A stretch of DNA of 64,000 nucleotides from Lachnospiraceae bacterium (GCA_902363445.1 CABJAB010000008.1:1-64000); one strand, 5' to 3'; shown: positions 41,965 through 51,084, counted from the first letter of the stretch. Numbers and translations: made by a program. Notes: generated from the letters alone by a model not told the origin.

Positions 41965-42540
41965 TTAACTCAGTTTTTTTAGTATTCCTATGAGGAAGGT
42001 CTTGATTCTCCTGACCCTCTCTTCTCTCGGCAGCTCCTGGTCCAGCAAAATGCCCAGCTGTCCATATACACAAAAGGACGCTGCTGCGTCTGTGTCTTCA
42101 ATATGCGTCTCTCCCCGGCCATTTGCAGCATCCAGCTGAGCCTTCACCACCGGTTTCATCCTGGCACAGATGCTCATGGAAAGCTGATTGTGTATCTTCC
42201 GGCTTTCCGGGCCGTGGCATAACCGGTTGGCATAGCTGTCGTCCGCTTCCGCTTCGATAAAGGTCGGCATCTGCTCTACCATCTGAACCAGAGAGAGCCC
42301 CGGCTTTTTCAAAACCTTCGAGATCTGATCAACCTGGGATTGGGCATATTGATCTATGGCTGTGTCAAACAATATTTCTTTTGAGGGAAAATAACGGTAG
42401 CAAAGCCCTTGGGCTACCCCCATAGCCGTCGCGATGTCTGCCATGGAAGTCTTCTCATATCCCTTTTCATAAAACAGCTTCATCGCCGTGTCCAGAATTT
42501 CCTGCCTGCGTTCCCCGGGTTCCTTCGTAATACGCGGCAT
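41965..42540 (-). CDS. TetR-family repressor of the MATE pump
   Basis: A 191-residue regulator with the TetR N-terminal helix-turn-helix (about 10-55: RQEILDTAMKLFYEKGYEKT, then SMADIATAMGVAQGLCYRYF) and a helical ligand-binding domain. The ATG has GGGGGAAC upstream. Its promoter is overlapped by a palindrome whose half-sites recur before the adjacent MATE gene, so it very likely represses both. Inducers are unknown. Size and architecture are normal for the QacR/AcrR group. Confidence 0.9.
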   Translation of the reverse strand: MPRITKEPGERRQEILDTAMKLFYEKGYEKTSMADIATAMGVAQGLCYRYFPSKEILFDTAIDQYAQSQVDQISKVLKKPGLSLVQMVEQMPTFIEAEADDSYANRLCHGPESRKIHNQLSMSICARMKPVVKAQLDAANGRGETHIEDTDAAASFCVYGQLGILLDQELPREERVRRIKTFLIGILKKLS

Positions 42541-42570
42541 AAGACGTTCCCCCTTTCTGAGCTCACAATA

Positions 42571-42619
42571 ATCATACCATAAGACAGCGTCAATGTCAAT
42601 GAATGATATTCATTCATTG
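42571..42619 (-). promoter_or_regulatory. tetR promoter with overlapping palindromic operator
   Basis: On the minus strand TTGACA (42599-42594), 17 bases, TATGAT (42576-42571). The dyad CAATGAATG-ATATT-CATTCATTG occupies 42597-42619, covering the start of the -35 hexamer. Binding there would block transcription, giving autorepression. Confidence 0.8.
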
Positions 42620-42624
42620 TACTT

Positions 42625-43482
42625 CTATTTTAAGAAGAATAAGACTCCCAGGGTCCCCGGTCCACAGTGACTGGAAATAACTCCTCCTGCCCGAGTCTCA
42701 ATAATCTCCTGGAACTTTCCAAGGCCCTCCAGATATGTCCGGACCTGCTCCACCACAGCTCTGTCGCATCCTGAATGGGTGATAAATACCCTTCTTCCGT
42801 CTGCCCTTAATAAATCTTCCTCCATATCCTTTGTGTACTTGAGAATGACTTTGTCCAGAGCACCGCGGTACTTTTTTTCTACGCCCATCTTTCCGTCTTT
42901 CACTTCAATTCTCGGCTTTAGCTTAAGTGTATTGGCTAAAAGCGCCGTAGCCGCCGTGCACCGTCCTCCTCTAGCAAGATAGGTCAGAGTATCTACGACA
43001 AAGCTTGCCCTCACTTTATCCTTTGTTTCTTCAATGGCCTTCACGATTTCCTCTGCCGGCATACCTGTCTTCGCGAGCTCCGCAGCCCGAAGCACCTGCA
43101 GGCCGATTCCGGTGGAAAGACTCCTGGAATCTATGACAAACAGTCTGTCTGTCTCAAGCTCCGCAGCCGCGAGACGCATAACATTGCATGTGGTGCTCAT
43201 CTCTTCTGAGATGCCGATAAAGATCACGTCCCGCCCTTCTTTAATATACGGCCCGGCTGCCTCCAATGCCTTTTCCATGGAGATCGCGGCAGTTTTCGGG
43301 GTCGTTTTGTGTTCCTCCGACCAGCGGAAGATTTCCTCCGGCGTCACTTCCGTTCTATCATAATAGCTCTTATCGTCCATAACGATACATAACGGCACTA
43401 TCGTTATTTCGTATTTTTCCAGCAGCTCCTCCGTCAGGTCGCAGGTGCTGTCCGCAATTATTTTGGTATCAGCGTTAATCAT
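42625..43482 (-). CDS. DegV-family fatty-acid-binding protein
   Basis: A 285-residue DegV protein. The N-terminal IIADSTCDLTEELLEKYEI and SSISEEMSTT-like segment (GISEEMSTTCNVM) hold the fatty-acid carboxylate, and the second domain has VVDTLTYLARGGR and ends GVISSHCGPGTLGV, as in FakB. In Bacillota FakB proteins present host or exogenous fatty acids to the kinase FakA; no FakA is adjacent here. The ATG has GGGAGAAC upstream. It is a single gene upstream of tetR. Confidence 0.92.
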   Translation of the reverse strand: MINADTKIIADSTCDLTEELLEKYEITIVPLCIVMDDKSYYDRTEVTPEEIFRWSEEHKTTPKTAAISMEKALEAAGPYIKEGRDVIFIGISEEMSTTCNVMRLAAAELETDRLFVIDSRSLSTGIGLQVLRAAELAKTGMPAEEIVKAIEETKDKVRASFVVDTLTYLARGGRCTAATALLANTLKLKPRIEVKDGKMGVEKKYRGALDKVILKYTKDMEEDLLRADGRRVFITHSGCDRAVVEQVRTYLEGLGKFQEIIETRAGGVISSHCGPGTLGVLFFLK

Positions 43483-43585
43483 GTGCTGTTCTCCCTTCTG
43501 TCCCCCGCAGTAGTGCGTTTTAGGTCCGCGTCTATTCTAGCACAAGAAGGATAAAAAAGCACCTGTTAGCACAAAGCTTTTGCCG

Positions 43586-44293
43586 TTACTTTTCCTTGAA
43601 GAACTTATATACCGTCTGATTGAATTCTTCCGGCTGCTCACCTGCTATGAAATGGCTTCCTTTCAGAAAACACAGGCGGCTGTCCGGAATACTCCCATGA
43701 ATCTCTCTCGTATGGGAAGCCTTGATCATATCCTTCGTCCCTGCTATTACCAGAGTGGGGACACAAAGCTTCAAAAGTTCTTCCGGAGAAATGTGGGGCC
43801 CAGTCACCATAAGTCCTAAAAGCTCCTTTTTCCTCTTGAGTTTTTTATCTAACAAGGACAAAGCGGAAACCATGGCATAGCCCAGGACAATGGGCAGCTG
43901 GACGCCCGCGCGGACGCCGGAGGGCCGGAGATTTCCTCCGTTGAGCACCATCTTCTCCAGATATTCCGGATATTTTAACGCAAATATCATGGCGATATTC
44001 GCACCGTCGCTAAATCCGAGAAGAAGGATACGGGACAGTCCCATTTCATCTAGAAACTGCTTAAGGTCCTCGGCAAACTGTTCCAATGTAAATGGCGCCG
44101 TGCCTCTCGGCGACTGTCCATGCCCCCTGGTATCGACCGCTATCACCCGGTATTCACGGGAGAAGAACTCCATCTGACGGATAAAATAAGAGCCGTCCTC
44201 GCCATTTCCATGAAGGAGCACCAAAGGCATTCCCTCTCCTTTTTCCGTATAATGCAGGTGAAACTCCTTTTCCGCCTCTCTGTCCGTTTTCAT
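43586..44293 (-). CDS. Alpha/beta hydrolase
   Basis: A 235-residue cytoplasmic alpha/beta-fold hydrolase. The oxyanion segment is LLHGNGEDG, the nucleophile elbow GFSDGA carries the catalytic Ser (about residue 93), the acid lies in VIAGTKDMI and the catalytic His in KGSHFIAGE. The ATG follows a GAGGGT site. A core-type lid of about 35 residues is inserted after strand 6. Substrate unknown; esterase or peptidase activity is likely. Its start lies 65 bp from the second copy of the structured repeat. Confidence 0.88.
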   Translation of the reverse strand: MKTDREAEKEFHLHYTEKGEGMPLVLLHGNGEDGSYFIRQMEFFSREYRVIAVDTRGHGQSPRGTAPFTLEQFAEDLKQFLDEMGLSRILLLGFSDGANIAMIFALKYPEYLEKMVLNGGNLRPSGVRAGVQLPIVLGYAMVSALSLLDKKLKRKKELLGLMVTGPHISPEELLKLCVPTLVIAGTKDMIKASHTREIHGSIPDSRLCFLKGSHFIAGEQPEEFNQTVYKFFKEK

Positions 44294-44357
44294 CCCGTTT
44301 CTTACCCTCTTATCTTTCTATGGCCTGATCCATATATGGTCAATGTCTTTTGTTCCT

Positions 44358-45085
44358 TACCTTTGAATACCTTTCAAACCAATTTTCTTTGTCGGACTTA
44401 CAAGGCAGGAGGAAATCCGCTTCCATCCAGGCGGCTCGCTGGCAACCATAACCAGAATCTTTGCGGCCTCCAGTCGGTCCTTTCCAACTGACATGAATAA
44501 ATTGATATTTTTTCATGTCAGATTCCAATAAAAACCTGCATGAAATTCGGTTTTTACCTCCCTGCGGTCGGCAAGATTCTGCTAACGTCTCTGCGACGCT
44601 CGCCTTACGATGAAATCGGATTGTTCCTCCCGCTCTTCCTCCCGCACCGAAATAAGCACCCATATGCCTTGAAAGTCATTGGGGCGGTCCACCGCGGCCC
44701 GCTGCCGTTAGGCGCGCGGGCCGTGTGGATATCCAATCCTTTTCTGGAATCAATGGAACGGAAATCATCCGAAACGGTGCGGCAGAAAGAATACCGGCAG
44801 AATGATTCCGGGCCGGCCTAAAGGTGAGCGCCGCAGGGCAGAGGCCGGTGTTCCCCAGGCAGAGGTAGGCAGAGACGGAAATACCGATTCCGTCTCTGAG
44901 CGAACAGGAGACGAAAAATCATCCAGATTTTCCGTCGACATGTGAGCGGTACTGCCGGAGCGGGGATAAAACGGCCCCTGCATCGCCAGCGAACCGAAAT
45001 CGTGGCGGCCAGGAACTTCTGCCGGTGTTTGGCTGGAGCTTAATCAGAGTTTACTAAAAATGATTCCAAAAAGTATTTTGTATCA
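44358..45085. repeat. Structured non-coding repeat, copy 2 (longer form)
   Basis: Corresponds to 26249-26722 with an extra block of about 247 bp (44447-44693). The shared part includes the hairpin 44870-44880 with 44888-44898, perfect over 11 bp, and 44910-44920 with 44926-44936, 10 of 11 pairs. The extra block contains its own perfect hairpin CTGACATGAA/TTCATGTCAG (44488-44521). The ends resemble each other as imperfect inverted repeats (AATAC followed by T-rich sequence). Open frames in this copy carry stops or frame changes in the other, so I take it as non-coding. It explains the gene-free stretch 44294-45229. Confidence 0.8.
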
Positions 45086-45229
45086 AGCTTTTTCATATAT
45101 CAAACGTTAGATATCTCGCCCACGGCAGACATTGATTTCAACTATGGTTTTATAAAAACATGTGATATACTTAATATAAATTTTCGGAACCCGGACACAC
45201 CCATACCGCGGCATAAGGAGGACAACATC

Positions 45230-45406
45230 ATGAAAGAAGAATATCAGGAAATTCACGAGGACCAGACCTGCCCTCTGGACGGTTCCAAAGCGGTCCACAC
45301 CGTCTGGCTCGCTAAAAGCACCTGTACCCGTTTTCCAGACGATGTGCTGGATTTTACCTGCAGCTTAAAAGAAGACTGCAGAGAGTGTGAAGAAAACTAT
45401 CCCTGA
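45230..45406 (+). CDS. 58-residue cysteine-rich small protein
   Basis: ATG at 45230 with AAGGAGG eight bases upstream, 58 codons, TGA. The product is acidic, soluble and has five cysteines (14, 32, 45, 50, 53), the last three as C-x4-C-x2-C, suggesting metal or redox binding. No signal peptide or membrane segment is visible. An AT-rich promoter-like stretch with TGTGATATACTTAATATAA lies about 65 bases upstream. It is convergent with the XRE-membrane gene, with only 19 bp between stops. I do not recognise the family. Confidence 0.7.
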   Translation: MKEEYQEIHEDQTCPLDGSKAVHTVWLAKSTCTRFPDDVLDFTCSLKEDCRECEENYP

Positions 45407-45425
45407 CCGCTTTCCTCATTCTCTT

Positions 45426-46322
45426 CTACTGCTTCGTCTTCCGAACAGACAGAATGGAACTCACGATACCGCAGAGTATGCCTCCCACCGGAAACACCAC
45501 CCAGCTGATCTTCCATGCTTCCCAGACAAATCCCCCTACCAGGAACAGAATCACCGCTGCCATCATGATACAGCCGCACCATACGCCAATGATCTTTCCC
45601 TTCTCCTCTTCCGCCGGCTCCCTCTTATTCTCTTTGTTGTATTTCTCTATATCATACTTTTCCTTCTGCATCCCCGCATAGACAATCAGGGGGACGGCCA
45701 CAGTTAAAATGAACAGGAACACCGCCGTATAAATATCCTCTGATCCCCCGGCCGGTACCGGCAGCAGCTCACTGATGACAATGAATATGACGCCGGCCAA
45801 AATCAGGCCAACCCCTGCCGCGATATAAACAGGAAACTTTTTTTCGAATGACTCAATGGTCTCTTCCGAATAAAATGGCCGGATCTCCGGATGCTTTTTC
45901 CGGAAATACTCATTCTGCATCCCTGCGACTACAAAAATCAGTACTCCTACTACCACGAAAACCAGCATGACGGCAGTAGCCAGCGCTTCGTGGACCCGGA
46001 AGCCGGTCATCAGCTGCATCACGCTAAGTCCAAAAAGAATCACAGCGATTCCGCAGGTGATTCTTTTTCCAAATGTGTTCATATGTGCGTCATAATCCTC
46101 TGTGTCCTCGTGGACGCTGTCCTCTGCCGTCCCCCGAAGCAGGATATCCATGCTGCAGGAAAAAATGCCGCACAGCTGCATCAGCTTTTCCATCTCCGGA
46201 TAGGAAGCTCCTGCTTCCCATTTGGAAACGGTCTGCCTGGAAACCTCCATCTGTTCTGCCAGCTGCTCCTGGGTGATGTTCTGCCGTTTTCTGTAAAATT
46301 GTAGATTCTCTCCAAAGCTCAT
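45426..46322 (-). CDS. XRE regulator fused to a membrane domain
   Basis: A 298-residue protein. The N-terminal 65 residues are a helix-turn-helix (LQFYRKRQNITQEQLAEQME, then VSRQTVSKWEAG) of the type common in Clostridia. After an acidic linker the remainder has six membrane segments in three pairs (near 90-140, 170-220 and 245-290). A DNA-binding domain tied to the membrane would couple transcription to an envelope signal. The ATG at 46322 has GGAGGG upstream; a start at 46352 is less likely. Neighbours give no clear target. This layout is frequent but poorly studied. Confidence 0.85.
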   Translation of the reverse strand: MSFGENLQFYRKRQNITQEQLAEQMEVSRQTVSKWEAGASYPEMEKLMQLCGIFSCSMDILLRGTAEDSVHEDTEDYDAHMNTFGKRITCGIAVILFGLSVMQLMTGFRVHEALATAVMLVFVVVGVLIFVVAGMQNEYFRKKHPEIRPFYSEETIESFEKKFPVYIAAGVGLILAGVIFIVISELLPVPAGGSEDIYTAVFLFILTVAVPLIVYAGMQKEKYDIEKYNKENKREPAEEEKGKIIGVWCGCIMMAAVILFLVGGFVWEAWKISWVVFPVGGILCGIVSSILSVRKTKQ

Positions 46323-46488
46323 CGTATCCCTCCGTTTTTGCTCTTCGGCCATCGGCCGTTTTATTTTTCACGGATATCATACGGTATCAGCCATGTAAAT
46401 TCCAGCAATCCTTTGTTGCGTTTGATGGATTTTCATGTAAACTTTGGCGCGCATGCCCGTTTCACAAGCAAAATGTACGTCCAGCTGA

Positions 46489-47031
46489 TCATTCTGCGCT
46501 GTTTTCGTCCAGACGCCACCTATATTCCCGGCTCTCGAACCGGACTCCGTCCATCGTATCATAAAATCCATCCCGCCAGTACCGGAAACCGGTTTTCACC
46601 ATCACTTTACCTGAAGCGGGATTTTCCTTGGCATGCCGCCCGAAAAAACAAGACTCTCCCAGATCATCTACAGCAAATTTCAGGATTCTTTTCGATGCTT
46701 CCACAGTGTATCCCTGTCCCCAATATTTTTTCATGATATTATAGCCCAGCTCAAACATGCCATAATCCTTGTTATAACAGATTCCGCCGGAACCGATCAG
46801 CTCTCCCGTGTCCTTTCGTACAAAGCCCCATGTATAATTATCATCCTTTTCTATATTCTCTTCTTCGGCTCGAAGCCACTCTGCCGTCTCCTCCTCCGAT
46901 TTGTGAAGGCTGTAGTTCATGTACCGGTTGACTTCTCTGTCTCCGGTCCATCTTCTGAATATCTCTCCCGCGTCCTCCGCCTTGAGAGTCCTTAAAATCA
47001 ATCTTTCTGTTTCCAGTTCCGGAGTCTTCAT
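46489..47031 (-). CDS. RimJ/RimL-type GNAT acetyltransferase
   Basis: A 180-residue GNAT enzyme with the RimJ-type start ELETERLILRTLKAEDA, the motif LGYNIMKKYWGQGYTVEASK for acetyl-CoA binding and a VKTGFRYW end. The ATG has GGAAGG upstream. It may acetylate a ribosomal protein, an amino acid or a drug; the substrate is not predictable. It is 52 bp downstream of the hydrogenase gene and in the same direction. Confidence 0.88.
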   Translation of the reverse strand: MKTPELETERLILRTLKAEDAGEIFRRWTGDREVNRYMNYSLHKSEEETAEWLRAEEENIEKDDNYTWGFVRKDTGELIGSGGICYNKDYGMFELGYNIMKKYWGQGYTVEASKRILKFAVDDLGESCFFGRHAKENPASGKVMVKTGFRYWRDGFYDTMDGVRFESREYRWRLDENSAE

Positions 47032-47083
47032 CTTGTCTTCCTTCCCGGCTGATTCTTCTTCTATTTTTACCGCAGCTGTGCAG

Positions 47084-48622
47084 TTATCGGGCGGGAGCCC
47101 TCAGGTCCCCTTCCTCCAATTCTGCCAGATAGCTCTTGTAATTGCTGTCCAGGGCGTTGCGGTATCCGGCCTTCTTCATGCTGAGCATTACCTGTCCTTT
47201 GGATTTCGTAGGACTCTGCATAATGCCGGCGCCTCCCACACATCCTCCGGGGCAGGCCATTCCTTCCAAAAGGTATCCGTCATAGACGCCTTTCCGCGCT
47301 TCCGTAAGAAGCTCCCGGCATGCGCCGAGTCCTTCCGCGTTGGCCACCTTCACTTCTCTGTTCGGCTTCATCTTCTTGATACAGTTCACCACGGCTTTTG
47401 CCACTCCGCCGCTCACGGCAAATCCCCGTCCGTCTGCGCTGGCGGCCGACAGATCCTCATCGGCGGTCAGCTCAGAAAAGTCAATATCTTTGGCTTTAAA
47501 CATGCCCATGACTTCTTCAAAGGTGAGCACAAAATCAATATCACTCCGGATTTCCGTCCTGCTGGCCTCCAGTTTCTTCGCTGAGCACGGTCCGATAAAG
47601 ACCACTTTACATCCGGGATGCTCTCTCTTGATCAAACGGCCCGTCAGCACCATCGGTGTGAGCGCCATGGAAATATAAGGAGCCAGATCAGGAAACAGCT
47701 TATGCGCCATGGAATACCAGGCTGGACAACAGGAAGTGGCCATGAAGGGCTGCTTCTCCGGCACCTCCTCCAGGAAATCCCTCGCTTCTTCAATGGTACA
47801 CAGATCAGCTCCTACCGCGACTTCCACCACATCTGCGAATCCCAGCTCCTTAAATGCCTTTTTTATCTTATCCGCAGGAAGGTCTTTGCCAAACTGCCCG
47901 ACAAAAGCCGGCGCTACCGCCGCATAAACGGGAATCCCGTTCTTTATGGCATGTATGGTCTGGAAGATCTGTCCCTTATCCGCAATGGCGCCAAAGGGGC
48001 AGCTCACCAAACACATCCCGCAGGACACACACTTGTCGTAGTCAATGGCAGCCCGTCCGAGCTCATCGGATCCTATCGCATCCACACCGCAGGCTTTGGC
48101 ACAGGGCCGTTCCATTTTAATGATCGCTCCATATGGACAGGTATTGACGCACCTTCCGCATTGGATACATTTTTCCGGATCGATCACCGAGCGGCCCGAC
48201 ACGATGGAAATCGCATCCTTCGGGCAAACCTCCTTACACGGATGGGCCAGGCACCCCTGGCAGGCATCCGATACCCGCACCTCATTTTCCGGGCAGGAAT
48301 GGCAGGCGAACTTTATGATATTAATAAGAGGCGGATCGTAATACTTTTCCGCGATCGCGCTTTCCTCGATGCCTCTTGACACCGGAGCATGCTCCGTCAT
48401 ATCCCGGAGCGGAAGGCCGATAGCCAAACGGAGGCGCTCTTCTACGATCGCCCTTTCCAAAAATACGCTCTCCCGGTAAGTGGCCACTTCACCCGGTATG
48501 ATCTTGTACGGAAGGTTGATGATACGTGAATAGTCTCCCCCCTCATACGCCATCCTGGCCACCTCTGTAAATATCTTCTGCCTGATCTCAACTACATTTG
48601 TATAAACTCCCCGCATGCTCAT
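47084..48622 (-). CDS. Monomeric [FeFe] hydrogenase (group B type)
   Basis: A 512-residue iron hydrogenase. N-terminal Cys-rich segments bind [4Fe-4S] clusters (CQGCLAHPCKEVCP, CIQCGRCVNTCP and CVSCGMCLVSCP). The H-cluster motifs follow: TSCCPAW at 297-302, GPCSAKK near 344-350 and EGMACPGGC near 453-461, giving Cys298/299, 346, 457 and 461. The two adjacent Cys in TSCCP and the absence of an extra N-terminal [2Fe-2S] domain fit the group B enzymes of anaerobic Clostridia rather than HydA1. It would exchange electrons between ferredoxin and protons in fermentation. Start ATG at 48622 with AGGAGG upstream. HydEFG maturases are not in the window. Confidence 0.9.
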   Translation of the reverse strand: MSMRGVYTNVVEIRQKIFTEVARMAYEGGDYSRIINLPYKIIPGEVATYRESVFLERAIVEERLRLAIGLPLRDMTEHAPVSRGIEESAIAEKYYDPPLINIIKFACHSCPENEVRVSDACQGCLAHPCKEVCPKDAISIVSGRSVIDPEKCIQCGRCVNTCPYGAIIKMERPCAKACGVDAIGSDELGRAAIDYDKCVSCGMCLVSCPFGAIADKGQIFQTIHAIKNGIPVYAAVAPAFVGQFGKDLPADKIKKAFKELGFADVVEVAVGADLCTIEEARDFLEEVPEKQPFMATSCCPAWYSMAHKLFPDLAPYISMALTPMVLTGRLIKREHPGCKVVFIGPCSAKKLEASRTEIRSDIDFVLTFEEVMGMFKAKDIDFSELTADEDLSAASADGRGFAVSGGVAKAVVNCIKKMKPNREVKVANAEGLGACRELLTEARKGVYDGYLLEGMACPGGCVGGAGIMQSPTKSKGQVMLSMKKAGYRNALDSNYKSYLAELEEGDLRAPAR

Positions 48623-48765
48623 GATATGCTTCCTCCTGTTAAAGATTAGTCTTCCCCTCAACAAAACTATACAACCCATTATACCAGCAAACAGCACTGT
48701 TTGTCATCCGGCATTTTTCATTCCTTTTGAAGCAGAATATAGGGCGCAATATGCCTGAAACGAAT

Positions 48766-48791
48766 AAAAAACATGCTCCCGCAAGGGGAGC
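48766..48791 (-). terminator. Terminator after the GGDEF-EAL gene
   Basis: On the minus strand GCTCCC-CTTGC-GGGAGC followed by ATG and six T, seven bases after the stop codon. Confidence 0.75.
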
Positions 48792-48797
48792 GATTGT

Positions 48798-50642
48798 TTA
48801 CAGAACTACATGTTTTTTATCCCTTTCAAACTGCAGATAACCGTTCTCCGCTTTTAATCTCAAGGCAAATTCCTCCTGTGGAATCGGTTTGGACCAATAA
48901 TATCCCTGTCCATAATCGCAGCCAATATTCTGTAAAAAGTCCACCTGCTCCGGCAATTCTACACCTTCACAGATAATTTTGGTTTTCAGAACATGAGCCA
49001 GACTGACGGCCCATGTGATCACTCCTCTCACACTGTCGTTAAGTTCCATTTCCTTCAGGAATTCTCTGTCCAGCTTGATGATCTGAATCGGCAGCTTGCT
49101 CAGCATATTTAAGCTGGAATAGCCAGAACCGAAGTCATCCATGGAAATAAGAAAACCCGTATCTTTAAGCCGGCTCAAAAGCTGAATGACAGAATCATCT
49201 ACTTCGTTGAAAAAGCTCTCTGTGACTTCAATCTCAATGCACCCATATGGAACCTGGTAACGGTCGGCGATTTCCAAAAAAGTATCATAAAAAGTCCGGT
49301 GGTAAAATGTAACGCGGGAAAAATTCACGGATATCGTAAACGGAGGCAGTCCTGTTTCCAGATGACGCTGTAAATATTCACAGGTTCTGTTCAGCATGTA
49401 GAAATCCAGCTCTGCAATAAAACCAATCTTTTCATAGAACGGGATAAAAGAATCTGGATACAATGTCCCATAATCCGGCAGCTCCAGCCGTACCAAAGAC
49501 TCCGCGCCGCTTATTTTCCCGCTGACCAGATCTACTTTAGGCTGCAGATAAAGCTTAAACTGCCCATTTTCCAACGCTTTATATTTGTGGTCATTCAAAT
49601 AATTTTCCAGATTCAACCTATTCAGCAGTTTTTGGTCATACCATACTATCTGAGATATCCCTCCGGCCTTCGCCGTCTTATGGGCGATATTTGCTTTATC
49701 CACGATATTTTTGACATCATCACCGTTCTGTTCGATATGATATGCCCCAACGGAAAACGTCACGCGGCCGAAGGCCTCGATCGGAAGCTGTTCTTCCAGC
49801 ACTTCATATAAAACCTTCAGCATCTCATCGACCGCCGTGTCCGAATGGCGGGACAGAAGCACAAAATCGTCGGCATCGATGCGGGCGCAAAGCTGTCCAT
49901 CGGTATAATGTCTGGAAAGTGCAGATGCCAGTGCCTGCAGCAGCCGATCGCCAAACACATAACCATGGGTATTGTTTACCGCTTTAAAGTTATCCACATC
50001 AAATTCCACGATCGTGTATTGCTTCTCCCTATTTCGGCTCAAAAGGGCTTCTGCCGCTTCCTCAAAACCCTTCCGGTTCAGGATACCCGTCAGATTATCT
50101 GTATCTTTGCTTTTTTCCAGATCTCGGTGGCTTTTCCGATTCAATACTGCAAATATCGCAACAGAAACGGCGAGGCTGATAAAATACAATACCGCAAACC
50201 GTTTGAGCTTGCCGTCCGAATCCAGTTCCGCGCTGAGCACCATTCCATCTGCAATCTCAAAATGCTGCTGACTCATCTCGAAGAGAGCGTTCCCATCTTC
50301 TTTTCCGTTCCGCATCTGGAGAATTTCTTCTTTCATATCTTCCCATACGGATTTCAGTTCTCCAAGCCTCTGTTGATAATCTTTATTCGAAGTCTTCGAC
50401 AAGTCATATTCTCCCTTCCCTGTCTGCAGACTGTAAATAATATTATCCAGCTGTAAGATCAAATCATCATCCGGTATTCCATTCAGCTCCTCTTTAACCA
50501 GCTTTTGTGTGGCCCCCCGGACGATTCCGCTGTAATTGATAATACGCGCGTCGCCAATATTCTGGCAGAGTGGAATCAGCAGGACCAATATTGCGATGAT
50601 CCACATGGCCGTATATATGAAAAATTCCTTTTTCTTTTTCAT
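48798..50642 (-). CDS. Membrane GGDEF-EAL protein, probable c-di-GMP phosphodiesterase
   Basis: A 614-residue protein with membrane helices near 8-28 and 148-168 flanking an outer sensor domain of about 120 residues. The GGDEF domain (about 175-335) has DADDF at 256-260 in place of GGDEF, so cyclase activity is unlikely and the domain may be regulatory. The EAL domain (about 355-600) keeps its catalytic set: E381 in ESL, N440, E472, D502-D503 in DDFGSGYSS, K523, E559 and Q579. It therefore probably hydrolyses c-di-GMP in response to an external signal. The ATG at 50642 is preceded by only a weak ribosome binding site. The gene appears to be transcribed alone. Confidence 0.88.
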   Translation of the reverse strand: MKKKKEFFIYTAMWIIAILVLLIPLCQNIGDARIINYSGIVRGATQKLVKEELNGIPDDDLILQLDNIIYSLQTGKGEYDLSKTSNKDYQQRLGELKSVWEDMKEEILQMRNGKEDGNALFEMSQQHFEIADGMVLSAELDSDGKLKRFAVLYFISLAVSVAIFAVLNRKSHRDLEKSKDTDNLTGILNRKGFEEAAEALLSRNREKQYTIVEFDVDNFKAVNNTHGYVFGDRLLQALASALSRHYTDGQLCARIDADDFVLLSRHSDTAVDEMLKVLYEVLEEQLPIEAFGRVTFSVGAYHIEQNGDDVKNIVDKANIAHKTAKAGGISQIVWYDQKLLNRLNLENYLNDHKYKALENGQFKLYLQPKVDLVSGKISGAESLVRLELPDYGTLYPDSFIPFYEKIGFIAELDFYMLNRTCEYLQRHLETGLPPFTISVNFSRVTFYHRTFYDTFLEIADRYQVPYGCIEIEVTESFFNEVDDSVIQLLSRLKDTGFLISMDDFGSGYSSLNMLSKLPIQIIKLDREFLKEMELNDSVRGVITWAVSLAHVLKTKIICEGVELPEQVDFLQNIGCDYGQGYYWSKPIPQEEFALRLKAENGYLQFERDKKHVVL

Positions 50643-50788
50643 GGACTAAATCTCGACATTCCTATATTTTATTAATTGTGCCACAACAAATGATGTTTGT
50701 TTATGTCGTCTTATTTTTTTCTCTCAATCAAACTTTTCAATAGACAGTATCATTTTATCATATCAGCTATTAGAAGGCAATATTAAGC

Positions 50789-50865
50789 TTCCATTCGCCG
50801 CATATCTATAAATCAAATGTGTATTACTCTGTTCTTCTGTTGATTTTTCAAAATGAACTATCATC
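50789..50865 (-). pseudogene. Decayed copy of the 89-residue gene at 51356-51625
   Basis: The plus-strand segments 50791-50825 and 50831-50865 match 51372-51408 and 51511-51545 closely, with the intervening 100 bp deleted. Translated on the minus strand it reads IVHFEKSTEEQ joined to SNTHLIYRYAANG, compared with IVNFERPTED and SNAHLIYKYAANG in the intact gene. It has no start, stop or ribosome binding site of its own and is a relic. Confidence 0.7.
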
Positions 50866-50880
50866 ATACCTGGTTTCAAA

Positions 50881-50976
50881 TTCAAAAGCCGCACCAACCA
50901 TAAATAGTCAGTGCGGCCTTTCAGAAATCCCTTAATATACGATTTTTATTAGAATTTCCCTTCTTTCGCCGCTTCT
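50881..50976. repeat. Duplicated 3' end of the GGGtGRT gene, left copy
   Basis: About 96 bp nearly identical to 51747-51841, which holds the last codons and the terminator of the GGGtGRT gene. The copied codons still spell AAKEGKF-stop with a synonymous change, and the terminator stem GCCGCAC/GTGCGGC is kept. The match ends abruptly at 50976. The sequence from there to 51084 (Ser/Thr-poor, no frame) is not recognised. Confidence 0.85.
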
Positions 50977-51084
50977 CAATCAAACGGTGAGAACCTGATT
51001 TTCAAGGATTTCAGGGGTGGTCGTGCGCTATGTGTGTGCTACTGTGTACTATTGAATGCTACTCTTCACACATCCTTCACTATA

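Noticed and set aside
44765-44983. 72-codon minus-strand frame in repeat copy 2
   Set aside because: The equivalent start in copy 1 is directly followed by a TAG (GATGTAGGGG), there is no ribosome binding site, and the composition is not protein-like.
50977-51084. Remnant of a tyrosine integrase between the left repeat and the DUF4160 gene
   Set aside because: Translations in all frames contain stops and show no catalytic motif; the sequence stays unassigned.
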